Origin: JANXYY01 sp035530875
GTDB taxonomy: Bacteria > Actinomycetota > Actinomycetes > Nanopelagicales > Nanopelagicaceae
Direction of reading: 5' to 3'
Length of the DNA stretch: 47,583 nt
Assembly: GCA_035530875.1 (NCBI GenBank)
Contig: DATKUB010000023.1
Coordinates: forward strand, 1 to 47,583
The position numbers and the translations under genes are program-made. Each line of letters starts with the position of its first letter. The stretch's first letter is position 1. The notes under the pieces are model-generated. The model did no database searches. It was not told where the DNA came from and saw nothing but the letters and a program-made list of their open reading frames with translations. Positions 1-7,985 of this stretch are shown in pieces.

Positions 1-1
1 G

Positions 2-97
2 GCTTGGCTCTGCCTGCTAGCCGGATCAACTTTCCTGTTCAACTATGTATATGTGAATATCTGGGGCACCGGCCGGCACACCTATTCGGGCCTGTAA
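2..97 (+). CDS. ccsB: CcsB/ResC-like cytochrome c biogenesis protein, C-terminal end (partial)
   Basis: Only the last 31 codons are in the window, in the frame starting at base 2 and ending with TAA at 95-97. The peptide is a hydrophobic segment followed by FNYVYVNIWGTGRHTYSGL. The pattern of an asparagine-rich membrane end followed by a G-x-H-x-Y-x-G-L tail matches the C-terminus of CcsB/ResC (CcsA-type) proteins, which move heme across the membrane for c-type cytochrome assembly. In actinomycetes these genes commonly sit next to the menaquinone genes, as here. The gene is convergent with the PLDc_N gene at 276-536. The call rests on a short tail and on context. Confidence 0.65.
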   Translation, partial: AWLCLLAGSTFLFNYVYVNIWGTGRHTYSGL

Positions 98-100
98 ACC

Positions 101-142
101 GTGAGCGGCGGCTCGCCTCCCGTGAGCGGCGGCTCGCCTCCG
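101..142 (+). repeat. Two tandem copies of a 21-bp GC-rich repeat
   Basis: Copies at 101-121 and 122-142 are identical except for the last base. Each holds GAGC-GGCG-GCTC, able to form a 4-bp stem with a 4-nt loop. The array starts 3 bp after the stop of the upstream gene. The same unit, in opposite orientation and with one consistent base change, occurs four times at 7986-8067. Confidence 0.9.
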
Positions 143-275
143 TTCCACTAAAACAAGAGTTAAGGACAGTAGTCGCCACTCGACCATCGACAAGGTCGAC
201 GTTAGGGCTTGGGGCGAGTTCAACCGGAGACCTTTTGCAAAGTCAGAAGAGCCATCAGAGACGCTGAACGAGAAG

Positions 276-536
276 CTAGATCGAACGCAGGAAATCCGGG
301 TCATCGTCGGGCGGAATGATCCGTGGCTTCTTTGGGATTCCAGTGCCGCTGCCGATTATTTTTGGTCTGCCTGCGATCAGCCAGGCGATTCCGCCGATTG
401 TTTCAAAGAAAATAATCAGCAGTAGCCATGCCCACTTCGGCAGGTTGCGGACTTCTTCTTGCGGAGTTCTAGCGCAATCGATCAGCGCATAAATGGTCAC
501 GCCAAGAACAATCAGAATGGGAATTATGCGAGTCAC
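276..536 (-). CDS. PLDc_N-domain small membrane protein
   Basis: An 86-aa protein with an N-terminal membrane helix, then LIDCARTP, then RNLPKWAWLLLIIFFETIGG and IAWLIAGRP. This two-helix hairpin with a conserved 'LPKWxWLLxI...GxIAWLxxGRP' pattern is the PLDc_N (phospholipase D/nuclease N-terminal) domain found as a stand-alone membrane protein in many actinomycetes. Its biochemical role is unknown. The C-terminal tail is charged and proline-rich (PPDDDPDF). It lies 21 bp after menA on the same strand. The start is GTG; TAGAAT lies 6 nt upstream of it on the minus strand (543-548), so it may be read as a leaderless transcript as well as from the men transcript. Confidence 0.75.
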   Translation of the reverse strand: MTRIIPILIVLGVTIYALIDCARTPQEEVRNLPKWAWLLLIIFFETIGGIAWLIAGRPKIIGSGTGIPKKPRIIPPDDDPDFLRSI

Positions 537-542
537 GCGTGA

Positions 543-548
543 ATTCTA
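543..548 (-). promoter_or_regulatory. Candidate -10 for a leaderless PLDc_N transcript
   Basis: On the minus strand TAGAAT is followed by 6 nt and then the GTG start. No Shine-Dalgarno sequence is visible. No convincing -35 was found. Confidence 0.35.
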
Positions 549-557
549 GTCAACTTG

Positions 558-1424
558 TTAGAAAGTGATTGCCAGACCCATGGATAACAGCAGTCCAAAA
601 AGGAGTTGAATTCTCGCCGTTGCCACGAGAACCGGAATCAGTTGCCGACCTGCGGCTCCGAGTCGAACCTTGCGAAGCGGCTCGTAAAACAGCGCGGTCG
701 TGAGCAGGGCTAATGCGGCACCAGCTCGCCAACTACTCAGGACTAACGTGGTCAAATAAGCACTGGCAACCAAGGTGTAGTAGAGAATTCGGGTCTTGCG
801 ATCGTCAAGGACCACTGCCAGGGTGCGTTTGCCCGAAAGCCGATCGTTGGGAATATCGCGCAAGTTGTTGATCGTGAGGAGTGCGCAGGCGAGCAGGCCA
901 ATCGGCAAGGATGCAAGAAAAACCCACCAATTAAGAGATTGACGCTGCACGAAATAGGTCCCTGTTACAGCTACCACGCCGAAAAAAACGAAGACGCTCA
1001 ACTCCCCGAGAGCCCGGTAACCATAGGGATTAGATCCGCCGGTATAACCCCAAGCCGCCGCGATTGCTGCCATACCAATTGGAATTAGCCACCAACTGGT
1101 CATAGCAGCGAGGATCAATCCGGCTGCGGCAGCGATCAGAAAAAACAGGACGGCCGCTAACAGAACAGATCGTGCGGTTGCTGTTTTGCTGCCCACGAGT
1201 CGGAATGGTCCAACGCGTTCATCATCAGTTCCCTTGATTCCGTCGCTGTAATCATTGGCGTAATTCACGGCAATCTGTAAGGACAGCGCCACGATAAGAG
1301 CCAAGCCGGCTGTGGCGAATCGTGGGTTGGGAAATGAAGCTCCAGTCCCTACGGCGACAGGGGTGAAGGCGGCCGGCAGAGTACGCGGGCGCGCGCCAGA
1401 TACCCATTGCTTTGCGGTTGCCAT
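558..1424 (-). CDS. menA: 1,4-dihydroxy-2-naphthoate polyprenyltransferase
   Basis: A 288-aa UbiA-family integral membrane prenyltransferase that joins the polyprenyl chain to 1,4-dihydroxy-2-naphthoate, giving demethylmenaquinone. Both Asp-rich Mg-diphosphate motifs are visible: NYANDYSDGIKGTDDER near residues 54-70 and NNLRDIPNDRLSGKRT near 185-200. The rest is about eight hydrophobic helices, and the length is normal for MenA. The start codon directly abuts the menE stop (menE ends at 1425), so the two genes are surely cotranscribed. No key residue appears to be missing. Confidence 0.95.
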   Translation of the reverse strand: MATAKQWVSGARPRTLPAAFTPVAVGTGASFPNPRFATAGLALIVALSLQIAVNYANDYSDGIKGTDDERVGPFRLVGSKTATARSVLLAAVLFFLIAAAAGLILAAMTSWWLIPIGMAAIAAAWGYTGGSNPYGYRALGELSVFVFFGVVAVTGTYFVQRQSLNWWVFLASLPIGLLACALLTINNLRDIPNDRLSGKRTLAVVLDDRKTRILYYTLVASAYLTTLVLSSWRAGAALALLTTALFYEPLRKVRLGAAGRQLIPVLVATARIQLLFGLLLSMGLAITF

Positions 1425-2525
1425 CTAGATTTCCTCGTCAGGTTCCATGGTGGCAAGTGCGCCACGATCAGGTTTGCCAATTCCGCGCATCGGAATCGCT
1501 TGAAGCCACACGATAGCGCGTGGCGCGGCATATCTACCGATTTTCGTGCCAACAAAATCTCTAAGATCAGCAAGCGGAAGTCGCGAATCTGCAACAATGC
1601 CAGCGATTATTCGTTGTCCCCACTCTTCGTCTGGTCTTGCTGAGCAAAGCACATCGGCGACTCCTGGATAGGCGCGAATTATTTCTTCTACTTCAAAGAG
1701 TGAAACTTTCATTCCACCTGTAACAATGACGTCATCACTACGGCCGAGGATCTGCAACTTTGTATCGGCATCAAGGTGCCCTAAATCGGTCGTCTTAAAC
1801 CAGCCATCCTGGAATGATTCTGACGGCTCAAGCAAACCGATATCTCCCAGATATCCGGACGCGAGCATCGGGCCGGCAATCTCTATTCGCGATTCTCTAT
1901 TGATCCGTACCTTCACGCCTTGCAAAGGCTCGTTATTGTAAAAGCAGCCACCAGCTGTTTCGCTCATTCCGTAGGTCGTAATCACATTGATACCGAGTGC
2001 TTTTGATTTATTCATCAATTCTTCAGAAAGGGGCGCCCCTCCAACCAGCACTGCCTTCGCTTTTTGGAGGCTTTTCAGCAGAGTTGCGTCTCGAGTTATG
2101 GCTCGATGAATTTGGGTTGGCACGATTGATTCGAAGTATGGTGATTCGGGACTCTCATCAACGAGTGGAACGCTCTCCAATTCCAAGGATCTGACCAACA
2201 CCATGGCTCCGGCTATATGAGTCAGTGGAAGCCGAAGCACCCAACGTTGACCCTTTTCTGCCCCGAGGAATCGATGGGTTGCACGCGCCGAAGCGCGTAG
2301 TGCAGCACCCGTTAGGGCAACCCTTCTCGGGTTACCCGTTGAGCCACTCGTGACAACCACTAAAGCGATCTCCGGTGGCGCAAATAACTCAGGAAAGGGG
2401 GCATCCGGGGAGCAGATTGTGATTGCCGGTCCTTCGTAGTTGAGGGCCCGATCCAAGGCCGCGAGGATCTGCGTCACCGGGGCACCGCTTGAAATAGCGG
2501 ATACGGGTCGGACGGACTTGCTCAC
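1425..2525 (-). CDS. menE: o-succinylbenzoate-CoA ligase
   Basis: A 366-aa ANL-superfamily adenylating enzyme that activates o-succinylbenzoate to its CoA thioester. Visible motifs are the P-loop TSGSTGNPRR (residues about 59-68, with Arg where PK is usual), GGAPLSEEL, TTYGMSETAGG, the hinge LGRSDDVIVTGG and a C-terminal GKPDRG carrying the catalytic lysine. The short length is normal for MenE, which lacks the long N-terminal part of other acyl-CoA ligases. The GTG start has no Shine-Dalgarno sequence and lies 18 bp from the divergent menB start; see the shared -10 at 2531-2537. The stop abuts menA. Confidence 0.94.
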   Translation of the reverse strand: MSKSVRPVSAISSGAPVTQILAALDRALNYEGPAITICSPDAPFPELFAPPEIALVVVTSGSTGNPRRVALTGAALRASARATHRFLGAEKGQRWVLRLPLTHIAGAMVLVRSLELESVPLVDESPESPYFESIVPTQIHRAITRDATLLKSLQKAKAVLVGGAPLSEELMNKSKALGINVITTYGMSETAGGCFYNNEPLQGVKVRINRESRIEIAGPMLASGYLGDIGLLEPSESFQDGWFKTTDLGHLDADTKLQILGRSDDVIVTGGMKVSLFEVEEIIRAYPGVADVLCSARPDEEWGQRIIAGIVADSRLPLADLRDFVGTKIGRYAAPRAIVWLQAIPMRGIGKPDRGALATMEPDEEI

Positions 2526-2552
2526 CGACGTAGGCTATCCCTCGTGAGCAAG
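2517..2552. repeat. 9-bp inverted repeat containing both divergent GTG starts
   Basis: CTTGCTCAC (2517-2525) and GTGAGCAAG (2544-2552) are exact reverse complements around an 18-bp centre. It arises because menE and menB both begin GTG-AGC-AAG. It may be a regulatory site or just the shared start peptide. Confidence 0.6.
2531..2537. promoter_or_regulatory. Symmetric bidirectional -10 for menE and menB
   Basis: TAGGCTA reads TAGGCT toward menB (2531-2536) and TAGCCT toward menE (2537-2532). Both fit TAnnnT. The menB GTG is 7 nt downstream and the menE GTG 6 nt downstream, the spacing expected for leaderless mRNAs. With only 18 bp between the starts, no Shine-Dalgarno sequence fits on either side. 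TCGGAC at 2508-2513 is a weak -35 candidate for menB. Confidence 0.5.
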
Positions 2553-3413
2553 CCAATTAAGCGCGACCAGGCCAGCCGAGCCATTCCAGCATGGGTGTCT
2601 GAGGGCGAGTACCAAGACATCATCTATCAGAGCGCCGAGGGTATCGCGAAGATCACGATCAATCGTCCCGAGGTCCGAAACGCTTTCCGCCCAGAGACCT
2701 TGTTTGAGTTGCAGGATGCTTTTAACCGGGCCAGAGACGACGATCAGGTCGGAGTCATCATCCTTACGGGCGCCGGCGATGAAGCCTTCTGCTCGGGTGG
2801 GGACATCAGAGTCCGCGGCGATGACGGCTATTTAGGCCATGATCAACTGGCGAAGAAAGGCGTTGGCCGACTCAATGTCCTTGATCTGCAGATCCAAATC
2901 AGGCGGACACCAAAACCAGTTATCGCGATGGTTGCTGGGTGGGCAGTCGGCGGCGGCCACGTGCTGCACGTCGTTTGCGACCTGACTATCGCTGCAGATA
3001 ATGCGCTCTTCGGCCAGACCGGGCCGATGGTTGGCTCATTTGACGGAGGGTATGGCGCTGGACTTCTTGCTCGTCACGTTGGTCAGAAGAAAGCCCGAGA
3101 AATCTGGTTCTTGGCCCGACAATACGACGCTGCCGAAGCTCTCGAAATGGGATTGGTGAATACGGTTGTTCCCGTAGCTGAACTCGAAGCAGAGAGCGTT
3201 CAGTGGGCGCGTGAGATGCTCCGTCATTCGCCGATGGCGCTGCGGCTTTTGAAAGCCAGCTTGAACGCGGCAGATGATGGGCTCGCCGGCATCCAGCAAC
3301 TTGCGGGCGATGCGACCCTGCTCTTCTACTTAACTGAGGAAGGGCAAGAGGGCAGGGATGCCTACAAGGAAAAGCGTGAGCCTCGGTTCGACCGCTTCCC
3401 GAAGCGCCCTTGA
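2544..3413 (+). CDS. menB: 1,4-dihydroxy-2-naphthoyl-CoA synthase
   Basis: A 289-aa crotonase-superfamily enzyme that closes the second ring of the naphthoquinone from o-succinylbenzoyl-CoA. MenB signatures are FCSGGDIRVRG (oxyanion-hole region), VAGWAVGGGHVLHVVCDLT, and FGQTGPMVGSFDGGYGAG with the MenB-specific SFDGGYG stretch, followed by EIWFLARQYDAAEA and MGLVNTVVP. Length is typical of actinobacterial MenB. It opens a plus-strand operon: menC starts 7 bp after its stop. The GTG start is probably translated leaderless. Confidence 0.96.
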   Translation: MSKPIKRDQASRAIPAWVSEGEYQDIIYQSAEGIAKITINRPEVRNAFRPETLFELQDAFNRARDDDQVGVIILTGAGDEAFCSGGDIRVRGDDGYLGHDQLAKKGVGRLNVLDLQIQIRRTPKPVIAMVAGWAVGGGHVLHVVCDLTIAADNALFGQTGPMVGSFDGGYGAGLLARHVGQKKAREIWFLARQYDAAEALEMGLVNTVVPVAELEAESVQWAREMLRHSPMALRLLKASLNAADDGLAGIQQLAGDATLLFYLTEEGQEGRDAYKEKREPRFDRFPKRP

Positions 3414-3419
3414 TCTTGA

Positions 3420-4427
3420 ATGGACTCGCTCCTTGCCTCGCTCCTCAGTGACGTACGAGTTGTGCACCTCAATCTCACCAAAAAATTCCGCAACCTAACC
3501 GTCCGCGAAGTCGCGCTCATCAAAGGCGCCAAAGGCTGGGGTGAGTTCGGCCCATTTCTTGAATACGACGATCGTGAATCATCTCGGTGGCTATTGGCCG
3601 CCATTGAGGCAGCCGAGATCGGTTGGCCAAGTCCAATCCGAACCAAAATCCCGGTTAACGCCACGATCCCGGCCGTAACGCCGGAAGAAGCAATTGAAGT
3701 ATTCGACTCATTCGGCGGTTGCCGGTGTGCCAAGGTCAAAGTCGCGCAACCTGGGCAGAGCTTGAGCGATGATCTAGATCGGCTGCGAGCGCTGAAAAAT
3801 CATGCGCCCGACGGTACGAAATTTCGCGTCGATGCAAATGGCGCCTGGTCGGTTTCCGAGGCGGAACAGGCCGTTGCTGCGATTCACGAAGTGCTTGGCG
3901 ACTGCCTTGAATATGTGGAGCAGCCGTGTGCCACCGTGGACGAGTTGGCCGCGCTTCGGCCTCGAATTTCTCCGGTCTTAATTGCCGCCGACGAATCGAT
4001 CAGAAAGTCCGAAGATCCACTGCGCGTAGCTCGGGCCGGAGCAGCGGACATTGCAATCGTGAAGGTCGCACCGCTTGGTGGCGTCGCTGCCGCACTCAAA
4101 ATTTCGGCTGCGGCCGGCCTACCAACCGTGGTTTCCAGCGCACTTGAGAGCGGGGTGGGAATGCGAGCCGGCCTCGCCCTGGCCGCGGCCCTTCCAAATC
4201 TTCCGTATGCCTGTGGGCTGGCAACCACATCGCTTTTCACCGACGACTTGTATCGGTTTGCGCCGGTAAACGGAGAGATTGAACTCTCGGATCTGTCTAT
4301 TCATGATTCTGCGATTGAAAGATTGAGCGCTCCTGTTGACCGAGTGCAGTGGTGGCGCGAGAGGATTACCCGAACCTGGAGCGCCGGGACCGCGGAACTA
4401 GTCGCAGAAAGTGGGTGGAGTTGGTGA
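3420..4427 (+). CDS. menC: o-succinylbenzoate synthase
   Basis: A 335-aa enolase-superfamily enzyme that dehydrates SHCHC to o-succinylbenzoate. It shows the superfamily Mg-ligand and catalytic pattern: KVKVAQPG (catalytic Lys pair), FRVDANGAW (first Asp ligand), LEYVEQPC (Glu ligand), AADESIRK (Asp/Glu ligand) and IAIVKVAPLGG (second catalytic Lys), then SSALESGVGM. The ATG follows menB by 6 bp. The stop TGA overlaps the menD GTG in a GTGA junction, so menC and menD are translationally coupled. Confidence 0.93.
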   Translation: MDSLLASLLSDVRVVHLNLTKKFRNLTVREVALIKGAKGWGEFGPFLEYDDRESSRWLLAAIEAAEIGWPSPIRTKIPVNATIPAVTPEEAIEVFDSFGGCRCAKVKVAQPGQSLSDDLDRLRALKNHAPDGTKFRVDANGAWSVSEAEQAVAAIHEVLGDCLEYVEQPCATVDELAALRPRISPVLIAADESIRKSEDPLRVARAGAADIAIVKVAPLGGVAAALKISAAAGLPTVVSSALESGVGMRAGLALAAALPNLPYACGLATTSLFTDDLYRFAPVNGEIELSDLSIHDSAIERLSAPVDRVQWWRERITRTWSAGTAELVAESGWSW

Positions 4428-6082
4428 ACCCATCAACAGCAATCTCTAGAGTTCTTGTCGACGAGTTGATCCGCGGCGGCGTGCGCGAAGTCGTAGTGTC
4501 ACCGGGCTCCCGAAGCGCTGCCCTCGCACTTGCTTTCGCTGATGCAGCCGGAGACGGCCTTGTTCGCTTGCACATGCAGATCGACGAGCGCTCGGCGGCG
4601 TTTCTGGCGCTGGGAATTGCGAAGGCGACCGGACTTCCTGTGCCCGTGGTCTGTACCAGTGGTACCGCCGCGGCCAACTTCCACCCGGCAGTCCTTGAGG
4701 CATCGCATACGGATACGCCACTGATCGTGTTGACCGCAGATCGGCCAAACGAATTGCGCGGAACCGGAGCAAACCAGACGACCAATCAGATGAATCTTTA
4801 TGGCAGCGCTGTCCGTTTCTTTGCTGAAGTGGGAGTGCCTGAAGCTCAGGTTGGTCAGGTGCGTTATTGGCGTTCCCTGGTTTCCAGAGCGCTTGCGTCT
4901 GCGGCGACCGGTCCAGTTCATTTGAACCTAGCCTTCCGCGAACCACTGTTGCCCGACGATCAAACGGATGATCAGCCGTGGGTGGAAAGTCTAGAAGGTC
5001 GAGAGAGCGGCCTGTCCTGGACAACGGTTCTTACCGGCGGAGCCACCGTCGTGCGAGACATTGAGGACCTTGGAATCACGCCAGATATGAATGGTGTAGT
5101 TCTCATCGGTCATGCCCAAGGAGGCTTCACCTCAGATGACATCACTACTTTTACCAGCCGTCTCGGCTGGCCCATCGTCGCAGAAAATCCACTCTCCTTC
5201 GCTTCGGCCCTCGCACATGCGAGTTTATTTCTGGCCTCTCCCGCAATCAGGAGCGAGCTCAGAGCAGATGCGGTGATTGTGATAGGGCAACTAGGGCTTT
5301 CGCGGTCGCTTCTTTCATACCTCGCCGATGCGCCAAAGGTGATCGCAGTGGAACAGAAATCATTCTGGAGCGATCCGCTTCGTCGCACAGACATTGTCGT
5401 TGACTCTTTCCCGGAAGTATCGGATGAGTTCGCCAAGGCGAGTTACCCAGACGAGTGGTTAGCCAGTTGGCATCGGCATGCGGACCAAACCGCAAGAGTG
5501 ATCTTGTCGGAGGTGAGTCCATGGAGCGAAGCGAACCTTGCGCGCGAGTTCGCCGCACTCCTGCCTCAGGGCGCAACATGTTTCGTCGGGTCGTCGCGTC
5601 CGATTCGAGACCTCGAGGCTTTCGCAGTGCCAAGGGGCGATCTCGAAGTTTTAGCGAACCGGGGCCTTGCGGGTATTGACGGAAACATCTCCACTGCAAT
5701 CGGCATCGCGCTTTCAAGAAGCGAACGCACATACGCCATTATGGGCGATCTAACTTTTCTTCACGACAGCAATGGACTTCTCTGCGATCCAACAATTTCG
5801 TTGACGATCGTTGCAGTCGATAACAATGGCGGCGGCATCTTCAATACGCTTCCGCAGCGAGGCGTCGAACACTTCGAACTTGTATTTGGTACGCCCCACC
5901 ATCGCAATTTAGCTGACATCGCAACGGCGTTTGGACACAGCGCCGTTGAAGTCTCCAACCTCGACGAGTTCCGAGCGGCGCTGTCGAACCCGTCCCCTGG
6001 AGTACAGGTGATCGTCGCCCGAATGCCGGATCGCGAGGCAAATGCCACTCAGATCGCAAGGGTTTTGCAAAGTCTTGTCTAG
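4424..6082 (+). CDS. menD: SEPHCHC synthase (2-succinyl-5-enolpyruvyl-6-hydroxy-3-cyclohexene-1-carboxylate synthase)
   Basis: A ThDP-dependent enzyme that condenses isochorismate with 2-oxoglutarate. From GTG 4424 it is 552 aa. The frame stays open further upstream to 4349, but the GTG overlaps the menC stop by 4 bp, follows a GGTGGAG ribosome site and begins NPSTAISRVLVDELIR, the normal MenD N-terminus. Motifs are VVSPGSRSAALA, QIDERSAAFLALG with the catalytic Glu, PVVCTSGTAAANFHPA, TADRPNELRGTGANQT and the ThDP/Mg site GDLTFLHDSNGL ... VDNNGGGIF. Confidence 0.95.
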   Translation: MNPSTAISRVLVDELIRGGVREVVVSPGSRSAALALAFADAAGDGLVRLHMQIDERSAAFLALGIAKATGLPVPVVCTSGTAAANFHPAVLEASHTDTPLIVLTADRPNELRGTGANQTTNQMNLYGSAVRFFAEVGVPEAQVGQVRYWRSLVSRALASAATGPVHLNLAFREPLLPDDQTDDQPWVESLEGRESGLSWTTVLTGGATVVRDIEDLGITPDMNGVVLIGHAQGGFTSDDITTFTSRLGWPIVAENPLSFASALAHASLFLASPAIRSELRADAVIVIGQLGLSRSLLSYLADAPKVIAVEQKSFWSDPLRRTDIVVDSFPEVSDEFAKASYPDEWLASWHRHADQTARVILSEVSPWSEANLAREFAALLPQGATCFVGSSRPIRDLEAFAVPRGDLEVLANRGLAGIDGNISTAIGIALSRSERTYAIMGDLTFLHDSNGLLCDPTISLTIVAVDNNGGGIFNTLPQRGVEHFELVFGTPHHRNLADIATAFGHSAVEVSNLDEFRAALSNPSPGVQVIVARMPDREANATQIARVLQSLV

Positions 6083-6089
6083 TGAACAG

Positions 6090-6656
6090 GTGGCGAGCAC
6101 TTTCCTAATCCTGCACGGGTGGCGCAATTATCGTCCGCCAGGTCATTGGCAATTTGAACTAGCTAATGATCTACGAACGCTCGAGGAAGATGTTCGTTAC
6201 CCGCAGTTGGTAAACGCAGACGCGCCGATTCTTACTGCGTGGTTGGACCAGCTAAGGCAAGAGTGGGAGAACATCCCATCGCGCAACGAACGAATTGTGA
6301 TTGCACATTCGCTAGGAACAAGCCTCTGGCTTCATGCGGTAGCCGAATTGGGGCTTGAAGCTGATCGAGTTCTGCTCGTCGCCCCCGCAGGTCCAAGTCT
6401 GCTCAGGGAAGAGTTGCTGCTCTCAAGTTTTGCCCCGCTCCCTGAAGGAATCGACGGTTCCAATTGGCGCCTAGTCTGCAGCGATGACGATCCTTATTGC
6501 GTGGAAGGTGCCGCTGGGTATTTCGGCGAAAAGTATGGCTGCGACACTGACGTGATTCCTGGAGCCGTGCATTTCGCGCTAGACGATGGCTATGGGCGCT
6601 GGCCCTCAGCTCTCGCCTGGTGCTTGGATCCGGAAATTCGGCTTGTTGCCCGCTGA
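6090..6656 (+). CDS. RBBP9/YdeN-type serine hydrolase in the menH position
   Basis: An alpha/beta hydrolase of about 188 aa. FLILHGW and RPPGHWQFELA are typical of the RBBP9/YdeN family. The nucleophile is in AHSLGTS, the acid in CSDDDPYC, and the histidine in PGAVHFALDDGYG. GTG 6090 gives the family's usual length, with the first strand at once. The frame is open back to ATG 6042 and also offers TTG 6075, both overlapping menD. The gene takes the place where menH often sits, so it may do the MenH step (SHCHC formation by pyruvate elimination), but it does not belong to the classical MenH family. That role is inferred. A decayed copy of its 3' end lies at 8083-8184. Confidence 0.75.
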   Translation: MASTFLILHGWRNYRPPGHWQFELANDLRTLEEDVRYPQLVNADAPILTAWLDQLRQEWENIPSRNERIVIAHSLGTSLWLHAVAELGLEADRVLLVAPAGPSLLREELLLSSFAPLPEGIDGSNWRLVCSDDDPYCVEGAAGYFGEKYGCDTDVIPGAVHFALDDGYGRWPSALAWCLDPEIRLVAR

Positions 6657-6660
6657 CCTC

Positions 6661-6770
6661 AACTACCTTCTATATTTCTAGGACATCTCCCGTTTAAAGC
6701 AACTTCGCCAGGGTCTTAAAGAAACGCTCCGATTCCGTCGATGGATCGGAGCGACGACCGCCCACTACCG
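6661..6770 (-). pseudogene. Decayed copy of the menF 3' end
   Basis: Bases after the hydrolase stop align with the real menF 3' end (8191-8295). CATCTC is shared, followed by about 18 of 27 matches through CAACTTCGCCAGGGTCT versus CAACTTTGCCTGGCTCT. A further stretch of about 25 of 36 matches runs to near 6770. On the minus strand one frame reads LAKLL-stop-TGDVLE against QAKLLPMRDALEG of MenF, and GAAGGT before the stop is kept. Frame and stop differences show it is not coding. The alignment was made by eye. Confidence 0.55.
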
Positions 6771-7042
6771 ACATACCCCTGTCACCACTGCAACTGTGGC
6801 TACTTGAGCGTCGGAGCCCCTAACCGAACAAGGCCTAAACCACAGAGAACAAGAGTTTCAAAGGGGCGTGGTGCAGGGCTAGTTGACTCCGAGTCAGTGA
6901 GGATTTAGGTCCTTGACGGATGAGCTTGATAAATCATGGGCTCCCCATACGCAACTTCAATACACGTAGACGACTACGCAACACAATCTCCGTGATATAA
7001 CTTTGGTTACTGATTTGAGGCGAGTGCGAACCAGGGGGTTGT
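6771..7042 (+). other. Non-coding stretch ahead of the septum-like gene
   Basis: No credible gene. It holds a 13-bp perfect palindrome, TGACTC-C-GAGTCA, at 6884-6896, and TATAAC at 6996-7001 as a weak -10 for the next gene. An AGGGGG ribosome site precedes GTG 7043. Confidence 0.4.
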
Positions 7043-7897
7043 GTGACCAAGAAATTGATCACTGGGTTGAGCGCCATTGTTTTGCTAGTCAGTGGTATTG
7101 GACTTTCCGTTCATATTTTAAGCAGGCCCGCTTGGAATGTCGCTGCTCCAACTGTAGGCAAGTGTTGGGTTGGCATGGCATCCGCCGTAGTTCAGACGGA
7201 TGCCGGTGGATTGCATGAAGTCAGTTGTTCATCTCCCCACTCAAATCAAACAGTCGCAGTAATAAGACTCCCTAAGACGATCACGGTGTATCCAATTAGC
7301 AATGGTCTTCAACTATCCACTCGGCACGAGTTGAACGCGGCAGTAATAGATGCAGCAATTAAGTCTTTTTTTGGGACCTTAAGCATGGAGCAGATTTTTG
7401 CAACCAGGGTCGCAGTGCATTCATACCTGCCTACGCTTCAGCAATGGAACAGGGGAGCACGATGGCTCCGTCTTGATTCATACCTGCTGAAGGTCGGATC
7501 GCCCATTGGACTACGAGAGCCAGATCTCACGCTAAAAGGAAGAATTCAGAGTCTGATAGTCGCTGCCAAGAACAATCTAGATCTCATCAACCTTTGCGTT
7601 GATTCCGCCAGCAACACTGAGATTCCTCGAGGCGCCAATGCCAAAGGAGTCGTAGCGGACTGTACAAAGAATCCAAGATGGCATATCGCGGTTATGACCA
7701 ATCTTGCTAAGAGAATGAACGAGCCCTTCCCTGGTGTCGCCGAAGTCTCGGCGAGATCCAAGTCGGTATGTGAGAGATATCTTGGCCCAGGGGTCTACGC
7801 GATTGCGTATTACGGCCAGACTCCCGGAGAAGTGTCCAGACAAAATTGGACCGGCAAAGGCCTTTATGCTGCCTGTTGGGTCTCGAACAAACCGTAA
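7043..7897 (+). CDS. Septum-formation-family-like membrane-anchored protein
   Basis: A 284-aa protein with a single N-terminal hydrophobic segment (about residues 5-26) acting as signal or anchor. The extracytoplasmic part has GKCWVGM near 39-45 and VSCSSPHSNQTVAV near 60-75, then LQQWNRGARWLRLDSY, a 'LKG' turn, and a second Cys-rich half with DCTKNPRWHI, CERYLGP and a final AACWVSN. The paired 'GxC...C-S-PH-x-x-x-V' and 'QW..G.RW' patterns resemble the actinobacterial septum-formation domain (PF13845), whose exact function is unclear. The call needs a profile search. Flanked by duplicated junction sequence and AT-richer DNA, so probably a later arrival. Confidence 0.55.
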   Translation: MTKKLITGLSAIVLLVSGIGLSVHILSRPAWNVAAPTVGKCWVGMASAVVQTDAGGLHEVSCSSPHSNQTVAVIRLPKTITVYPISNGLQLSTRHELNAAVIDAAIKSFFGTLSMEQIFATRVAVHSYLPTLQQWNRGARWLRLDSYLLKVGSPIGLREPDLTLKGRIQSLIVAAKNNLDLINLCVDSASNTEIPRGANAKGVVADCTKNPRWHIAVMTNLAKRMNEPFPGVAEVSARSKSVCERYLGPGVYAIAYYGQTPGEVSRQNWTGKGLYAACWVSNKP

Positions 7898-7985
7898 TCA
7901 TCTTCGCGCACGCTAGGGCGATCCTGCAAGAACCTTTGAACTATGAGAATTGAAACTTCATCATTGTTAAAACCAAATTCAATAT

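Noticed and set aside
101..142. Possible CRISPR array
   Set aside because: Units are directly abutting with no spacers, and no cas gene is present.
180..199. TCGACC-N8-GGTCGA hairpin as terminator of the ccsB-like gene
   Set aside because: Short stem and no T-tract; too weak to call.
126..422. Plus-strand open stretch after the first repeat array
   Set aside because: No start codon near its beginning, and it runs antisense into the PLDc_N gene.
4446..5024. Minus-strand open frame of 192 codons inside menD
   Set aside because: Antisense to the conserved MenD N-terminal domain, with no recognisable domain.
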